From assembly GCA_003524435.1 (NCBI GenBank), contig DQHP01000100.1, positions 1 to 5,118 on the forward strand: 5,118 nt of DNA, written 5' to 3'. The notes beneath the pieces are model-generated. The model ran no database searches, was not told the origin of the DNA, and worked only from the letters and a program-made list of their open reading frames with translations. Source of the stretch: Microbacterium sp. (lineage in GTDB: Bacteria; Actinomycetota; Actinomycetes; Actinomycetales; Microbacteriaceae). Shown here one piece after another: positions 1 through 5,118 of this stretch. Position 1 is the stretch's first letter, and every line of letters starts with the position of its first letter. Made by a program: the position numbers and the translations under genes.

Positions 1-553
1 CTACCTCGGCCAGTGGCTCTCCCAGCCACAGCTCTGCACGCGCCCCCGAAAGCTCCGCCCCGGTGATCGCGTCGATTCCGTCGTGCGTGGGATACCGCAG
101 GCCACTCACCTGGCCGAGACGGCCGGGGCCGCGAGCAAGGTCACGGCCACTGCGTCGAGAGCGTGCGATCGCAGCGTCCACCCCCGTCGTCAGTTCCGCC
201 GCCCGAAGCAGAACTCCGCCGGCTGTGCCATCGGGTCCACAGACGACATTCACGCACGAATGGATGCCGTGGCTGAGATACACATAGAGATGGCCTGGCT
301 CACCCCACATCGTTGCGTTGCGTGCGGTGGGTCCCATCCGTGCGTGCGAGCCGGGATCTGGCAGCGGCCCGGTTCCCTTTCCGTGATACGCCTCGACCTC
401 AGTGATGCGCAGCCGTACTTCAGTCTCACCGGCACCGTGCGCGCCTTCGCTGATGGCATCCTCACGGGTGGCCACGCGCAGCTCCGCACCCAACAGCCGC
501 GGCGCGACCTCAAGGGGGAGGCCGGCAAGATCGGCCCTCGTAGCGCGACGCAT
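1..553 (-). CDS. DNA-3-methyladenine glycosylase, AAG/MPG family (3' end of gene outside window)
   Basis: This base-excision repair enzyme removes alkylated purines such as 3-methyladenine by cleaving the N-glycosidic bond, and it acts on DNA in the cytoplasm. About 184 N-terminal residues are visible and the reading frame stays open to the window edge. From the ATG at 553 the family core is clear: RITEVEAYHG (about 49-58) carries the catalytic Glu54 and the base-stacking Tyr56, followed by DPGSHARMGPTARN with His70. GHLYVYLSHGIHSCVNVV (about 88-105) contains Tyr92 and Asn102, GGVLLRAAE has Arg117, and ARGPGRLGQ lies near 140-148. These match human AAG Glu125, Tyr127, His136, Tyr159, Asn169 and Arg182. 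Two ATG codons are adjacent (556 and 553). The second is preferred because GAGG lies 5 bases before it but only 2 before the first. The gene follows the upstream stop by 7 bases and is probably co-transcribed and coupled. A short insertion around residues 33-46, before the catalytic strand, looks lineage-specific. The family assignment is firm; substrate range cannot be read from sequence. Confidence 0.93.
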   Translation of the reverse strand, partial: MRRATRADLAGLPLEVAPRLLGAELRVATREDAISEGAHGAGETEVRLRITEVEAYHGKGTGPLPDPGSHARMGPTARNATMWGEPGHLYVYLSHGIHSCVNVVCGPDGTAGGVLLRAAELTTGVDAAIARSRRSGRDLARGPGRLGQVSGLRYPTHDGIDAITGAELSGARAELWLGEPLAEV

Positions 554-560
554 CATGGCC

Positions 561-2174
561 TCAGAACGCGGGCGCCATCCGGCACCACGAGACGTCAAAG
601 CCCGTGAGCACGGGCAGTGCCTCGCCCGAGCGCAAGTCCATCAAGTGCGTCTGCAAGGTCTTCGGCAACGGCACAAGCATGTCGTCGTAGGCATTCTCAG
701 CCAGATTCGGTGCCACTGTCACTGCGGCATACTGACCACTCGGCGACGCACAGGTCTGCAGAATCGCGTTACCTGACTCAACCTCGACGAGCGGGGTCGC
801 CGCTCCATCGTTGTCTACGCTGATGACGGCCTGCCCGGTCGGCAGCCCATCCTCGTCGCGCGAGACAACGTGGCGAAGTGTGCCGCCCGGGTAAGGCGTG
901 ACCGTCGTGGCGTCTCCGAAATCGGGTTTCGGTGCCGGGAGAGGGGTCTCCGAACCATCAGCAAGGTTCAACTCGACGGTGCTGCCGTCGACACGTTCCA
1001 CAATGGCCGTATACGTACCGCGAGAGACGCCCAGCAGCCGCATCGCGATGCCCATGTTTTGTGCGCCGGACGTGCCAGAGCGGTCATCGAGCGAGAGCGT
1101 GCCCTCGAAGTCGATGAAAAGCAGAGCGGCCGAGTCCGGCACGAACTGCCATTCAGCGATACTGGCTTCCTTTTCGCCCACTTCGACGATTCGCGGTTTA
1201 TCGTCACCGGTGATCGACTGCGTAACGAGCACGCTCGCCCGCCCACTGTCCTCGCTGATCTCACGATCAGAGTAGATATAGCCGACCAGGCCACCACGAT
1301 CAGACACCTGCACCGAGCCAACGTGGCCGTCACCCGGCAGCGGGAGTTCACGCAAGTTCTCGCCCTCGCGATCCATCACAAGGATGCGCGATCCTTCCTT
1401 CTCTTCGACCGCCACAACGAGGCGCGTCGGCGTTGCGCGGTAGTCGTTAATGCGCGGGTGCGTGAAGACCGGGACGCCGTCGCCCGCGAGGTTGGTACGG
1501 AAGATTTTGTCGTCGTCTTCACCGCGGTTGAGCAGGAATATCTCTGCAGCCGGCGTCGTGAAAGATGTCTGAAGATCGGATGCTGGACCCCCACCCGCAC
1601 CCACGACGTCGGCGACCCGGACGGTGTAGTCGGTGGCATCATCAAGCGGAACGGTGAAGCGAATTCCGACGTTGCGACCCGCGGCATCTATGGTGAACGG
1701 CACTGCCGGGTCGATTGCGACCTGAGATTCGTCAATCCCCTGGAGAGACTGGTTCGCGGTCAGGATGACCCGGCTACCGGAGACATCAATCGCCTCAGCC
1801 GCATCGACCTGCACCTGGCTGACGCGAGGCCCCTGGAGAAGGCTCACCACGCCGAGCCCGCCAGCGACGACCGCGAGCACGCCCACGACGCCGAGGACGG
1901 TATAGAGGAAGCGGCGATCCTTCGGCGGACTCTCGCCTCGACTCGCTGACGGCGGCTCAACGTGCTTCGTCTCGTTGTGCTCGCGCAACGCGACGGGAGA
2001 CGGCTCGTCGTCGGGCGCTTCTACAGGCTGAACGACCGGAGGCAGCCGAAGCCAGTCATCCTCAGGAGCCGCCGGAACCTCTGGCACACCCTGGGCAGCG
2101 GCTTCTTCCGCCGCACGCGCGGCGCGAGCCTCTGCCCTTGTGCGCGGGGCGGGCTGGGAGTCCTCAGTACTCAT
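561..2174 (-). CDS. Membrane-anchored protein with Ig-like and beta-propeller-like ectodomain, function unknown
   Basis: I do not recognise a named gene; 537 residues. Residues 1-87 are charged and Ala/Pro/Glu-rich, probably disordered and cytoplasmic. Residues about 89-113 form one hydrophobic segment preceded by KDRR, so this is a type II signal anchor with the rest outside the cell. Residues about 116-208 resemble an SbsA/Big_5 Ig-like domain: alternating strands, a PLDDATDYTVRV strand and a closing SFTTP. Residues about 210-535 look like a TolB/WD40-type propeller, with blade-like repeats at 247-257, 289-300 (VSDRGGLVGYIY), 343-355 (FVPDSAALLFID) and 475-487 (ASPSGQYAAVTV). The only two cysteines, 475 and 531, could form a disulfide closing the propeller. 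The chosen ATG overlaps the upstream DUF1980 gene by 11 bases and has a G-rich GGGGGATCC just before it. Earlier in-frame ATGs at 2192 and 2240 would overlap more and lack a visible Shine-Dalgarno. Its place in the operon suggests an envelope accessory of the permease complex, but this is only context. Confidence 0.85.
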   Translation of the reverse strand: MSTEDSQPAPRTRAEARAARAAEEAAAQGVPEVPAAPEDDWLRLPPVVQPVEAPDDEPSPVALREHNETKHVEPPSASRGESPPKDRRFLYTVLGVVGVLAVVAGGLGVVSLLQGPRVSQVQVDAAEAIDVSGSRVILTANQSLQGIDESQVAIDPAVPFTIDAAGRNVGIRFTVPLDDATDYTVRVADVVGAGGGPASDLQTSFTTPAAEIFLLNRGEDDDKIFRTNLAGDGVPVFTHPRINDYRATPTRLVVAVEEKEGSRILVMDREGENLRELPLPGDGHVGSVQVSDRGGLVGYIYSDREISEDSGRASVLVTQSITGDDKPRIVEVGEKEASIAEWQFVPDSAALLFIDFEGTLSLDDRSGTSGAQNMGIAMRLLGVSRGTYTAIVERVDGSTVELNLADGSETPLPAPKPDFGDATTVTPYPGGTLRHVVSRDEDGLPTGQAVISVDNDGAATPLVEVESGNAILQTCASPSGQYAAVTVAPNLAENAYDDMLVPLPKTLQTHLMDLRSGEALPVLTGFDVSWCRMAPAF

Positions 2175-2955
2175 AAGGATCCCCCGGCTCATCGATCGCG
2201 ACCGCTGAGGTCGGAACGACCCGTAGCGCTCCGTCTTCATCCGCCTTGACGGTGCCGGTCACTTCGATCCACTGCCCGGTTCCGAATGCCTTTGCGTCAA
2301 TGCCCACAGGCACCGCTGCCGGCTGCGCATCAATCACGCAGTGCGTAATGATCATGCGGGTGAGGTTCACCGCATCCGCATTCTCACCGGGAGTGACGAA
2401 ACCCGTCAGCGTGACGGTCGAGCCGTCATAGGCTTCTGGGCGCGTTGCGGTGGCGAAGACACTTGACCACTCCCCGATCCCGAAGGTCGTGGTGTCGGCG
2501 ACACCGAGCGTGGGGGTATCGGCGCCGGCAAACAGCACGCCGCTGGCATCCGAGCGCGACATGGCGAGTTCGACAGACAGTGACGTCGCCGGCAACACGA
2601 GCGCTGCGACGACCACGCCGCTGGCGACAACGCCGGCAGTGATCGTACCGATTGTCGTGAGACGTTGGCGCGAGGATGCCGCAGCCTCGACACCCTCGTC
2701 GCCAGCATGCCCGACAGCATCCCCATGGTCATGTCCGTGATCGGCTTCGTCACCGAGCGGGAGCGCGAATGACCACACGGCGCCAGCGAGCACAACAACA
2801 GCTCCAGCGCAGGCGAACCAGATCGACTCGGGGGCGATGTAGAGCGTGAGTTGCCCGGTAATCGCGAGGCCCAGGGTGACGATCGAGATGACGACGGCAA
2901 GACCAAGGCCCAGCCAGCGGGAGGCGGCGGCGCGGAACTTTAGTGGCTCAGCCAA
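2164..2955 (-). CDS. TIGR03943/DUF1980 (YcgQ-type) membrane protein, partner of the COG0701 permease
   Basis: 263 residues, close to the usual family length. Such proteins are nearly always encoded beside a COG0701 permease (ycgQ-ycgR in Bacillus subtilis) and are thought to form a two-part membrane system; the substrate is not established. Hydrophobic segments lie at about 13-33, 44-64 and 102-122. Between the second and third is a His/Asp-rich stretch (residues 69-86, HGHDHGDAVGH) that would be cytoplasmic if the basic N-terminus is inside, and it looks like a metal-binding loop. The C-terminal half (about 125-263) is a soluble extracytoplasmic domain with the family signature MIITHCVIDAQPAAVPVG (201-218), including His205 and Cys206. 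The start is TTG. An in-frame TGA at 2962-2964 leaves only ACG, TTT and TTG before the coding body, and GGGGTGA sits 6 bases upstream of the sequence TTTTTG-side start region, a suitable ribosome site. It overlaps the permease gene by 8 bases and the next gene by 11, so translation is probably coupled. The family call is strong; a zinc link is inferred from the adjacent zur. Confidence 0.9.
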   Translation of the reverse strand: MAEPLKFRAAASRWLGLGLAVVISIVTLGLAITGQLTLYIAPESIWFACAGAVVVLAGAVWSFALPLGDEADHGHDHGDAVGHAGDEGVEAAASSRQRLTTIGTITAGVVASGVVVAALVLPATSLSVELAMSRSDASGVLFAGADTPTLGVADTTTFGIGEWSSVFATATRPEAYDGSTVTLTGFVTPGENADAVNLTRMIITHCVIDAQPAAVPVGIDAKAFGTGQWIEVTGTVKADEDGALRVVPTSAVAIDEPGDPYEY

Positions 2956-4039
2956 AAACGTTCACCCCGATCCCGATGGCGAACGCGCTCATCAGCACCA
3001 CAGCGACGACGCCGGCGAGGGTGCGGGCGGTGAAAGTGGTGCGCAGGAGCGCGAGCATCTTGATGTCGACGAGCGGACCGACCAGCAAGAACGCGATCAG
3101 CGCGCCCGAAGAGAAGGTGGAGGCAAAGGAAAGGGCGAAGAAGGCGTCAACGTTCGAGCAGATCGCCACAGTCATCGCGAGCGCCATCATCGCAACGATC
3201 GACAGCACCGGATTAGAGCCGATCTCGAGCAGCACGTCACGCGGAATCAACACCTGCACGGCTCCGGCGAGCGCAGACCCGATCACCAGCGCCGGCATCA
3301 CTGCCCGCAGTTCAACGAGGAACTGTGTGAGGCTACGGCGCGTTGGAGTGCCGTGCTCGTGCTGAACGCGCTCGCAGGTAGCCGTGAACTGCTGCGTCAG
3401 CAGAGCATCCGGGTCGGGGTGGCGACTGTAAATCCAGCCGATGAGGTTCGCGATCAGGTAGCCGCCGATGAGACGAGCGACGAGAATTCCACCGTCCCAG
3501 CCGAACGCGGCGTGGGTGGTGATGATCACGATCGGGTTGACGATGGGCGCGGCGATAAGGAAGGTCATCGCTTCGGCGGGAGCGAGGCCGCGCATCATGA
3601 GTCCGCGGGCGAAAGGGACGTTCCCACACTCGCACACGGGGATCAGCATCCCCAGCAGTGACAGCACTGCGCGCCGGGCCCAACCGCTGCGCGGCAACCA
3701 ACGGTGAATGAGGTCGGGCGGCAACCAGACCTGCACGACGATCGAGAGCACGACGCCGAGCACGACGAACGGCAACGCCTCGATGAGCACGCTCAGTGCG
3801 AGCGTCAGCCCGTCTTGAGCACGGTCAGGCAGAGCCTCGGGAAACAGCGCGGGCGCAAGCCAGTCGATGAGGAATAGCGCCACGATGATGACGACGCCAG
3901 CTGCGAGCGCAATCCACGGTGCGCGCTTCACGCCCCCGGAATCTCGCGGTGCACGCCCCGTTCCCCGGCTCCCTGAGCCCGGTTTCGCGGACCCTGAGGC
4001 TGCCGACGGCGGCGTCCGCGGCGACGTGCCAGTGCTCAC
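2948..4039 (-). CDS. COG0701/UPF0718-type permease (YcgR/ArsP-like)
   Basis: 363 residues with about nine hydrophobic segments (near 42-64, 77-105, 124-145, 155-178, 183-203, 245-266, 276-296, 304-322, 338-360), so an integral inner-membrane transporter. Two half-repeats can be seen. The first contains IPVCECGNVPFARGLMMRG (133-151) and APIVNPIVI (164-172). The second contains VAICSNVDAFFALSFAS (291-307) and GPLVDIKM (321-328). The paired cysteines 136 and 138 in the first half and Cys294 in the second are typical of this family, whose relatives include ArsP, an exporter of organoarsenicals. A hydrophilic loop at about 205-240 separates the halves. The first 40 residues are Ser/Gly/Pro-rich and basic, an unusual extension. 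The GTG start overlaps the zur stop as GTGA and has GGAAGGTG about 4 bases upstream. A GTG at 3931 (Val37) would remove the extension but has a poorly placed ribosome site. Next to Zur and a YcgQ partner, a role in zinc or other metal handling is likely; direction and substrate are unknown. Confidence 0.92.
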   Translation of the reverse strand: MSTGTSPRTPPSAASGSAKPGSGSRGTGRAPRDSGGVKRAPWIALAAGVVIIVALFLIDWLAPALFPEALPDRAQDGLTLALSVLIEALPFVVLGVVLSIVVQVWLPPDLIHRWLPRSGWARRAVLSLLGMLIPVCECGNVPFARGLMMRGLAPAEAMTFLIAAPIVNPIVIITTHAAFGWDGGILVARLIGGYLIANLIGWIYSRHPDPDALLTQQFTATCERVQHEHGTPTRRSLTQFLVELRAVMPALVIGSALAGAVQVLIPRDVLLEIGSNPVLSIVAMMALAMTVAICSNVDAFFALSFASTFSSGALIAFLLVGPLVDIKMLALLRTTFTARTLAGVVAVVLMSAFAIGIGVNVFG

Positions 4040-4446
4040 GCGGCACCTTCCGCGGCGCGACGGTTAGTGCACGGGGTGCACAGGCCGAAGATGTCGACGA
4101 CGTGCTCTGCGGCGGTGAAGCCGTGTAGCGATGCGGTCCGGTGCGCCCAGGACTCGACATCCTTCGCTTCGATCTCGACGGTCAGGCCGCAGGAGCGGCA
4201 GATGAGGTGATGGTGATGCCCCTCGCTCGAGCACGCGCGGTACAGCGCTTCACCCTCGGGACTCTGCAGCGAATCGGCATCCCCAGACGACGCGAGCCCC
4301 GCGAGGGCGCGGTAAACGGTCGCGAGGCCAATGCCGGTGTTCTCTTCACGGAGTGTGGCGTGCAGACTCTGCGCGCTCACGAAACCCTGCGCATCGGCGA
4401 GTGCATCACGCACTCGCTCGCGCTGCCACGTATTGCGCTGAGCCAT
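4036..4446 (-). CDS. zur: Zinc-responsive transcriptional repressor, Fur family (Zur)
   Basis: 136 residues, a full-length Fur-family repressor. An N-terminal winged helix (about 1-75) carries the recognition helix GIGLATVYRALAGL (38-51). A C-terminal dimerisation and metal-binding part (about 78-136) follows. Metal ligands are evident: HHHH (77-80), CRSC (Cys83, Cys86), Glu91/Glu93, His108, His115 and CTPC (Cys123, Cys126). The two CxxC pairs make the structural zinc site, and the His/Glu/Cys residues are candidates for the sensory site. The stretch EALYRACSSEGHHHHLICRSCG and the ending HGFTAAEHVVDIFGLC resemble actinobacterial Zur (M. tuberculosis FurB/Zur) more than iron-type Fur or peroxide-type PerR. 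With zinc bound it should repress zinc-uptake and related genes. It is first in the row and overlaps the permease start by 4 bases, so it probably controls its own operon. The ATG lies 7 bases after a TAGAAT box and has no good Shine-Dalgarno, which suggests a leaderless message. The Fur family is certain; the zinc specificity is likely. Confidence 0.93.
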   Translation of the reverse strand: MAQRNTWQRERVRDALADAQGFVSAQSLHATLREENTGIGLATVYRALAGLASSGDADSLQSPEGEALYRACSSEGHHHHLICRSCGLTVEIEAKDVESWAHRTASLHGFTAAEHVVDIFGLCTPCTNRRAAEGAA

Positions 4447-4482
4447 ACCGCCGATTCTAGGCCGTCCGGATCACTACCAGCT
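4446..4482 (-). promoter_or_regulatory. Possible leaderless promoter of the zur operon
   Basis: TAGAAT (4459 to 4454 on the minus strand) matches five of six bases of the TATAAT -10 consensus and ends 7 bases before the ATG of zur. Transcription would then start at or next to the A of the ATG, giving a leaderless mRNA, which is common in actinobacteria. This fits the absence of a convincing Shine-Dalgarno before this gene. The -35 region, about 17 bases further up, is AGCTGG and does not resemble TTGACA, so the promoter would be weak or need another contact. No AT-rich Zur box of the TGAAAAT-type seen in Mycobacterium and Streptomyces overlaps it. Confidence 0.4.
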
Positions 4483-4504
4483 GGGTGGCGCCCCACCCGG
4501 TGGG
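4483..4504. repeat. Overlapping inverted repeats upstream of zur (GGGTGG / CCACCC / GGTGGG)
   Basis: GGGTGG (4483-4488) and CCACCC (4493-4498) form a 6-base inverted repeat with a 4-base spacer. CCCACC (4492-4497) also pairs with GGTGGG (4499-4504) across one base, so the two hairpins are mutually exclusive. The cluster lies 37-58 bases upstream of the zur start, at or just above the expected -35 region. It could be an operator or part of the transcription end of the upstream ligase gene. The repeats themselves are seen directly; their role is unknown. Confidence 0.45.
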
Positions 4505-4511
4505 TGAAGTA

Positions 4512-4521
4512 GGGAATTCCC
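4512..4521. repeat. Perfect 10-base palindrome GGGAATTCCC
   Basis: A perfect dyad without spacer, about 66-75 bases upstream of the zur start and 59 bases past the ligase stop. It adjoins the larger stem at 4520-4545. Its AT centre with GC flanks would suit a dimeric regulator, but it does not match known actinobacterial Zur boxes, and a 10-base palindrome can occur by chance. Confidence 0.35.
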
Positions 4522-4545
4522 CTCGGAGATCACCGGTGGCGAGGG
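4520..4545 (-). terminator. Possible stem-loop after the D-alanine ligase gene
   Basis: CCCTCG (4520-4525) pairs with CGAGGG (4540-4545), and the 14-base interval contains the perfect palindrome CACCGGTG (4531-4538). It lies 35-60 bases past the ligase stop in the direction of transcription, where a terminator would be expected. No run of T follows on the minus strand, so it is not a standard intrinsic terminator; it could instead be a regulatory dyad for the operon below. Confidence 0.3.
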
Positions 4546-4579
4546 AGTTTCCGTACCCCGTGCGCGGGGATGCCCGCGC

Positions 4580-5118
4580 TCATGCCGCGGCGCGCGTGCG
4601 CGCCACCTGCCGCACGAGGCTATCGAGCAGGTCGTCGTATGACGTTCCGCTCGCGGCCACCAGGCGAGGGAAGTGCGAGTGCCGACGAAGCCCTGGCATG
4701 GTGTTGATCTCATTCAGGAGGATCGCGTCTTCGGTCGCGAAGACGTCGACGCGGGCGAGGCCTTCGACGCCCACAGCAGCAGCAGTCTCGAGCGCGACCT
4801 TCTGCAGCTCGGCCAACTGCTGCGCAGGCAGCTGCGCAGGAATCTCCAGCCATCCCCCGGCATCCTCATATTTATGGGCATAGGTGAAAGCGGCTTCGCC
4901 GTCGGGCAGGTGCAGCAGAGATGCTCCGGTCGCGTGCATGGACCCCGCATCGTCTGTCCAAACGCCGATACTGATCTCTTGCCCGTGGACGAGTGGCTGC
5001 AGCAGAACAACAGGGTCGAGGAGGAACGCCTCATCGAGCGCGGCGCGTAACTGCGGCGCCGAGCGCACGACGCTCACGCCCACGCTGGAGCCGCCGGTGT
5101 CGGGTTTCACGACGAGCG
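4580..5118 (-). CDS. ddl: D-alanine--D-alanine ligase, C-terminal part (5' end outside window)
   Basis: This ATP-grasp enzyme joins two D-alanines for the peptidoglycan pentapeptide precursor and acts in the cytoplasm. The frame is open to the window edge, so only the last 178 residues are visible; the GTG at 5110 is an internal valine. Numbering within the fragment, VVKPDTGGSSVGVS (2-15) is the ATP-grasp lysine followed by the Ser/Gly-rich loop. LLQPLVHGQEISIGV (38-52) matches the family's conserved E-x-x-x-G strand. HKYEDAGGWLEIPAQLP (81-97) corresponds to the usual KY...IPA region. ARVDVF (Asp124) and LLNEINTMPG (Glu136, Asn138) supply the magnesium ligands. The ending HFPRLVAASGTSYDDLLDSLV is typical of Ddl. 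The glycine loop is slightly unusual: most Ddl proteins have a residue other than Gly-Gly before SSVG. All expected catalytic residues in the visible part are present. It is followed by 133 non-coding bases and is probably a separate transcription unit from zur. A divergent Ddl-like ATP-grasp ligase is the alternative. Confidence 0.88.
   Translation of the reverse strand, partial: LVVKPDTGGSSVGVSVVRSAPQLRAALDEAFLLDPVVLLQPLVHGQEISIGVWTDDAGSMHATGASLLHLPDGEAAFTYAHKYEDAGGWLEIPAQLPAQQLAELQKVALETAAAVGVEGLARVDVFATEDAILLNEINTMPGLRRHSHFPRLVAASGTSYDDLLDSLVRQVARTRAAA

Noticed and set aside
250..528. 92-codon minus-strand frame
   Set aside because: Same strand but a different frame from the glycosylase; Arg/Ser/Pro-rich shadow without domain features.
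83..607. 174-codon open frame on the plus strand
   Set aside because: Antisense to the DNA glycosylase, whose conserved motifs on the minus strand are unmistakable.
870..1949. 359-codon open frame on the plus strand
   Set aside because: Lies wholly antisense to the propeller gene, has an Arg/Asp/His-rich composition with no recognisable domain, and is a typical by-product of GC-rich codon use.
2175..2240. Upstream ATG starts at 2240 and 2192 for the propeller protein
   Set aside because: They would give a deeper overlap with the DUF1980 gene and add a basic, non-conserved-looking extension, and no Shine-Dalgarno precedes them; the ATG at 2174 fits the operon spacing better.
2846..3661. 271-codon open frame on the plus strand
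   Set aside because: Antisense to the permease gene; very rich in His, Arg, Asp and Glu with no fold-like pattern, whereas the opposite strand encodes a clear membrane protein.
4036..4446. Iron-type Fur or PerR identity for the regulator
   Set aside because: The EALYRACSSEGHHHHLICRSCG and HGF...HVVDIFGLC patterns match actinobacterial Zur better, and the neighbours are not iron-uptake, catalase or peroxide genes.
4571..5118. Start of the ligase at the GTG at 5110
   Set aside because: This valine is part of the ATP-grasp VVKP strand in the middle of Ddl, and the frame continues open to the window edge; the real start is outside.
1..5118. CRISPR array, tRNA, rRNA, insertion sequence or transposase
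   Set aside because: No regularly spaced repeats, tRNA-like cloverleaf, rRNA stretches, terminal inverted repeats or transposase motifs were found by eye.

Overview
The window is high-GC, densely packed DNA from what is most likely a Gram-positive actinobacterium, with Microbacterium-type Microbacteriaceae as the best guess. That guess rests on GC-rich codon use, GTG and TTG starts, the Zur-type repressor sequence and a probable leaderless start. It is inference from sequence character, not a database match. Every supported gene is on the minus strand, so genes run from high to low coordinates. The plus strand carries only long antisense open frames that are by-products of GC-rich codon use.

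In transcription order the window holds: (1) the C-terminal part of a D-alanine--D-alanine ligase (4580-5118, cut by the window edge); (2) a 133-base intergenic region with a possible leaderless promoter and a dense cluster of inverted repeats; (3) a Fur-family repressor, best called Zur (4036-4446); (4) a COG0701/UPF0718-type multi-pass permease with a PVCECG motif (2948-4039); (5) its usual partner, a TIGR03943/DUF1980 (YcgQ-type) membrane protein with a His-rich loop (2164-2955); (6) an unnamed membrane-anchored protein with an Ig-like domain and a beta-propeller-like ectodomain (561-2174); (7) the N-terminal part of a 3-methyladenine DNA glycosylase of the AAG/MPG family (1-553, cut by the other edge).

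Genes 3 to 7 look like one operon. Three successive junctions overlap by 4, 8 and 11 bases, and the fourth has a gap of only 7 bases (4 if the earlier of two ATG codons is used). Translation is therefore probably coupled along the row. The core, zur-permease-YcgQ, reads as a metal (probably zinc) response module. Zur would sense zinc and control its own operon, and the permease and its partner would form a membrane complex handling a metal or metal-related substrate. The large extracytoplasmic propeller protein is the least explained member and may be an outer-face accessory of this complex or simply a co-transcribed neighbour. The DNA glycosylase at the end is probably a co-transcribed housekeeping repair gene. 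No mobile element, CRISPR array, tRNA or rRNA was seen, and no stretch over 300 bases lacks a gene.
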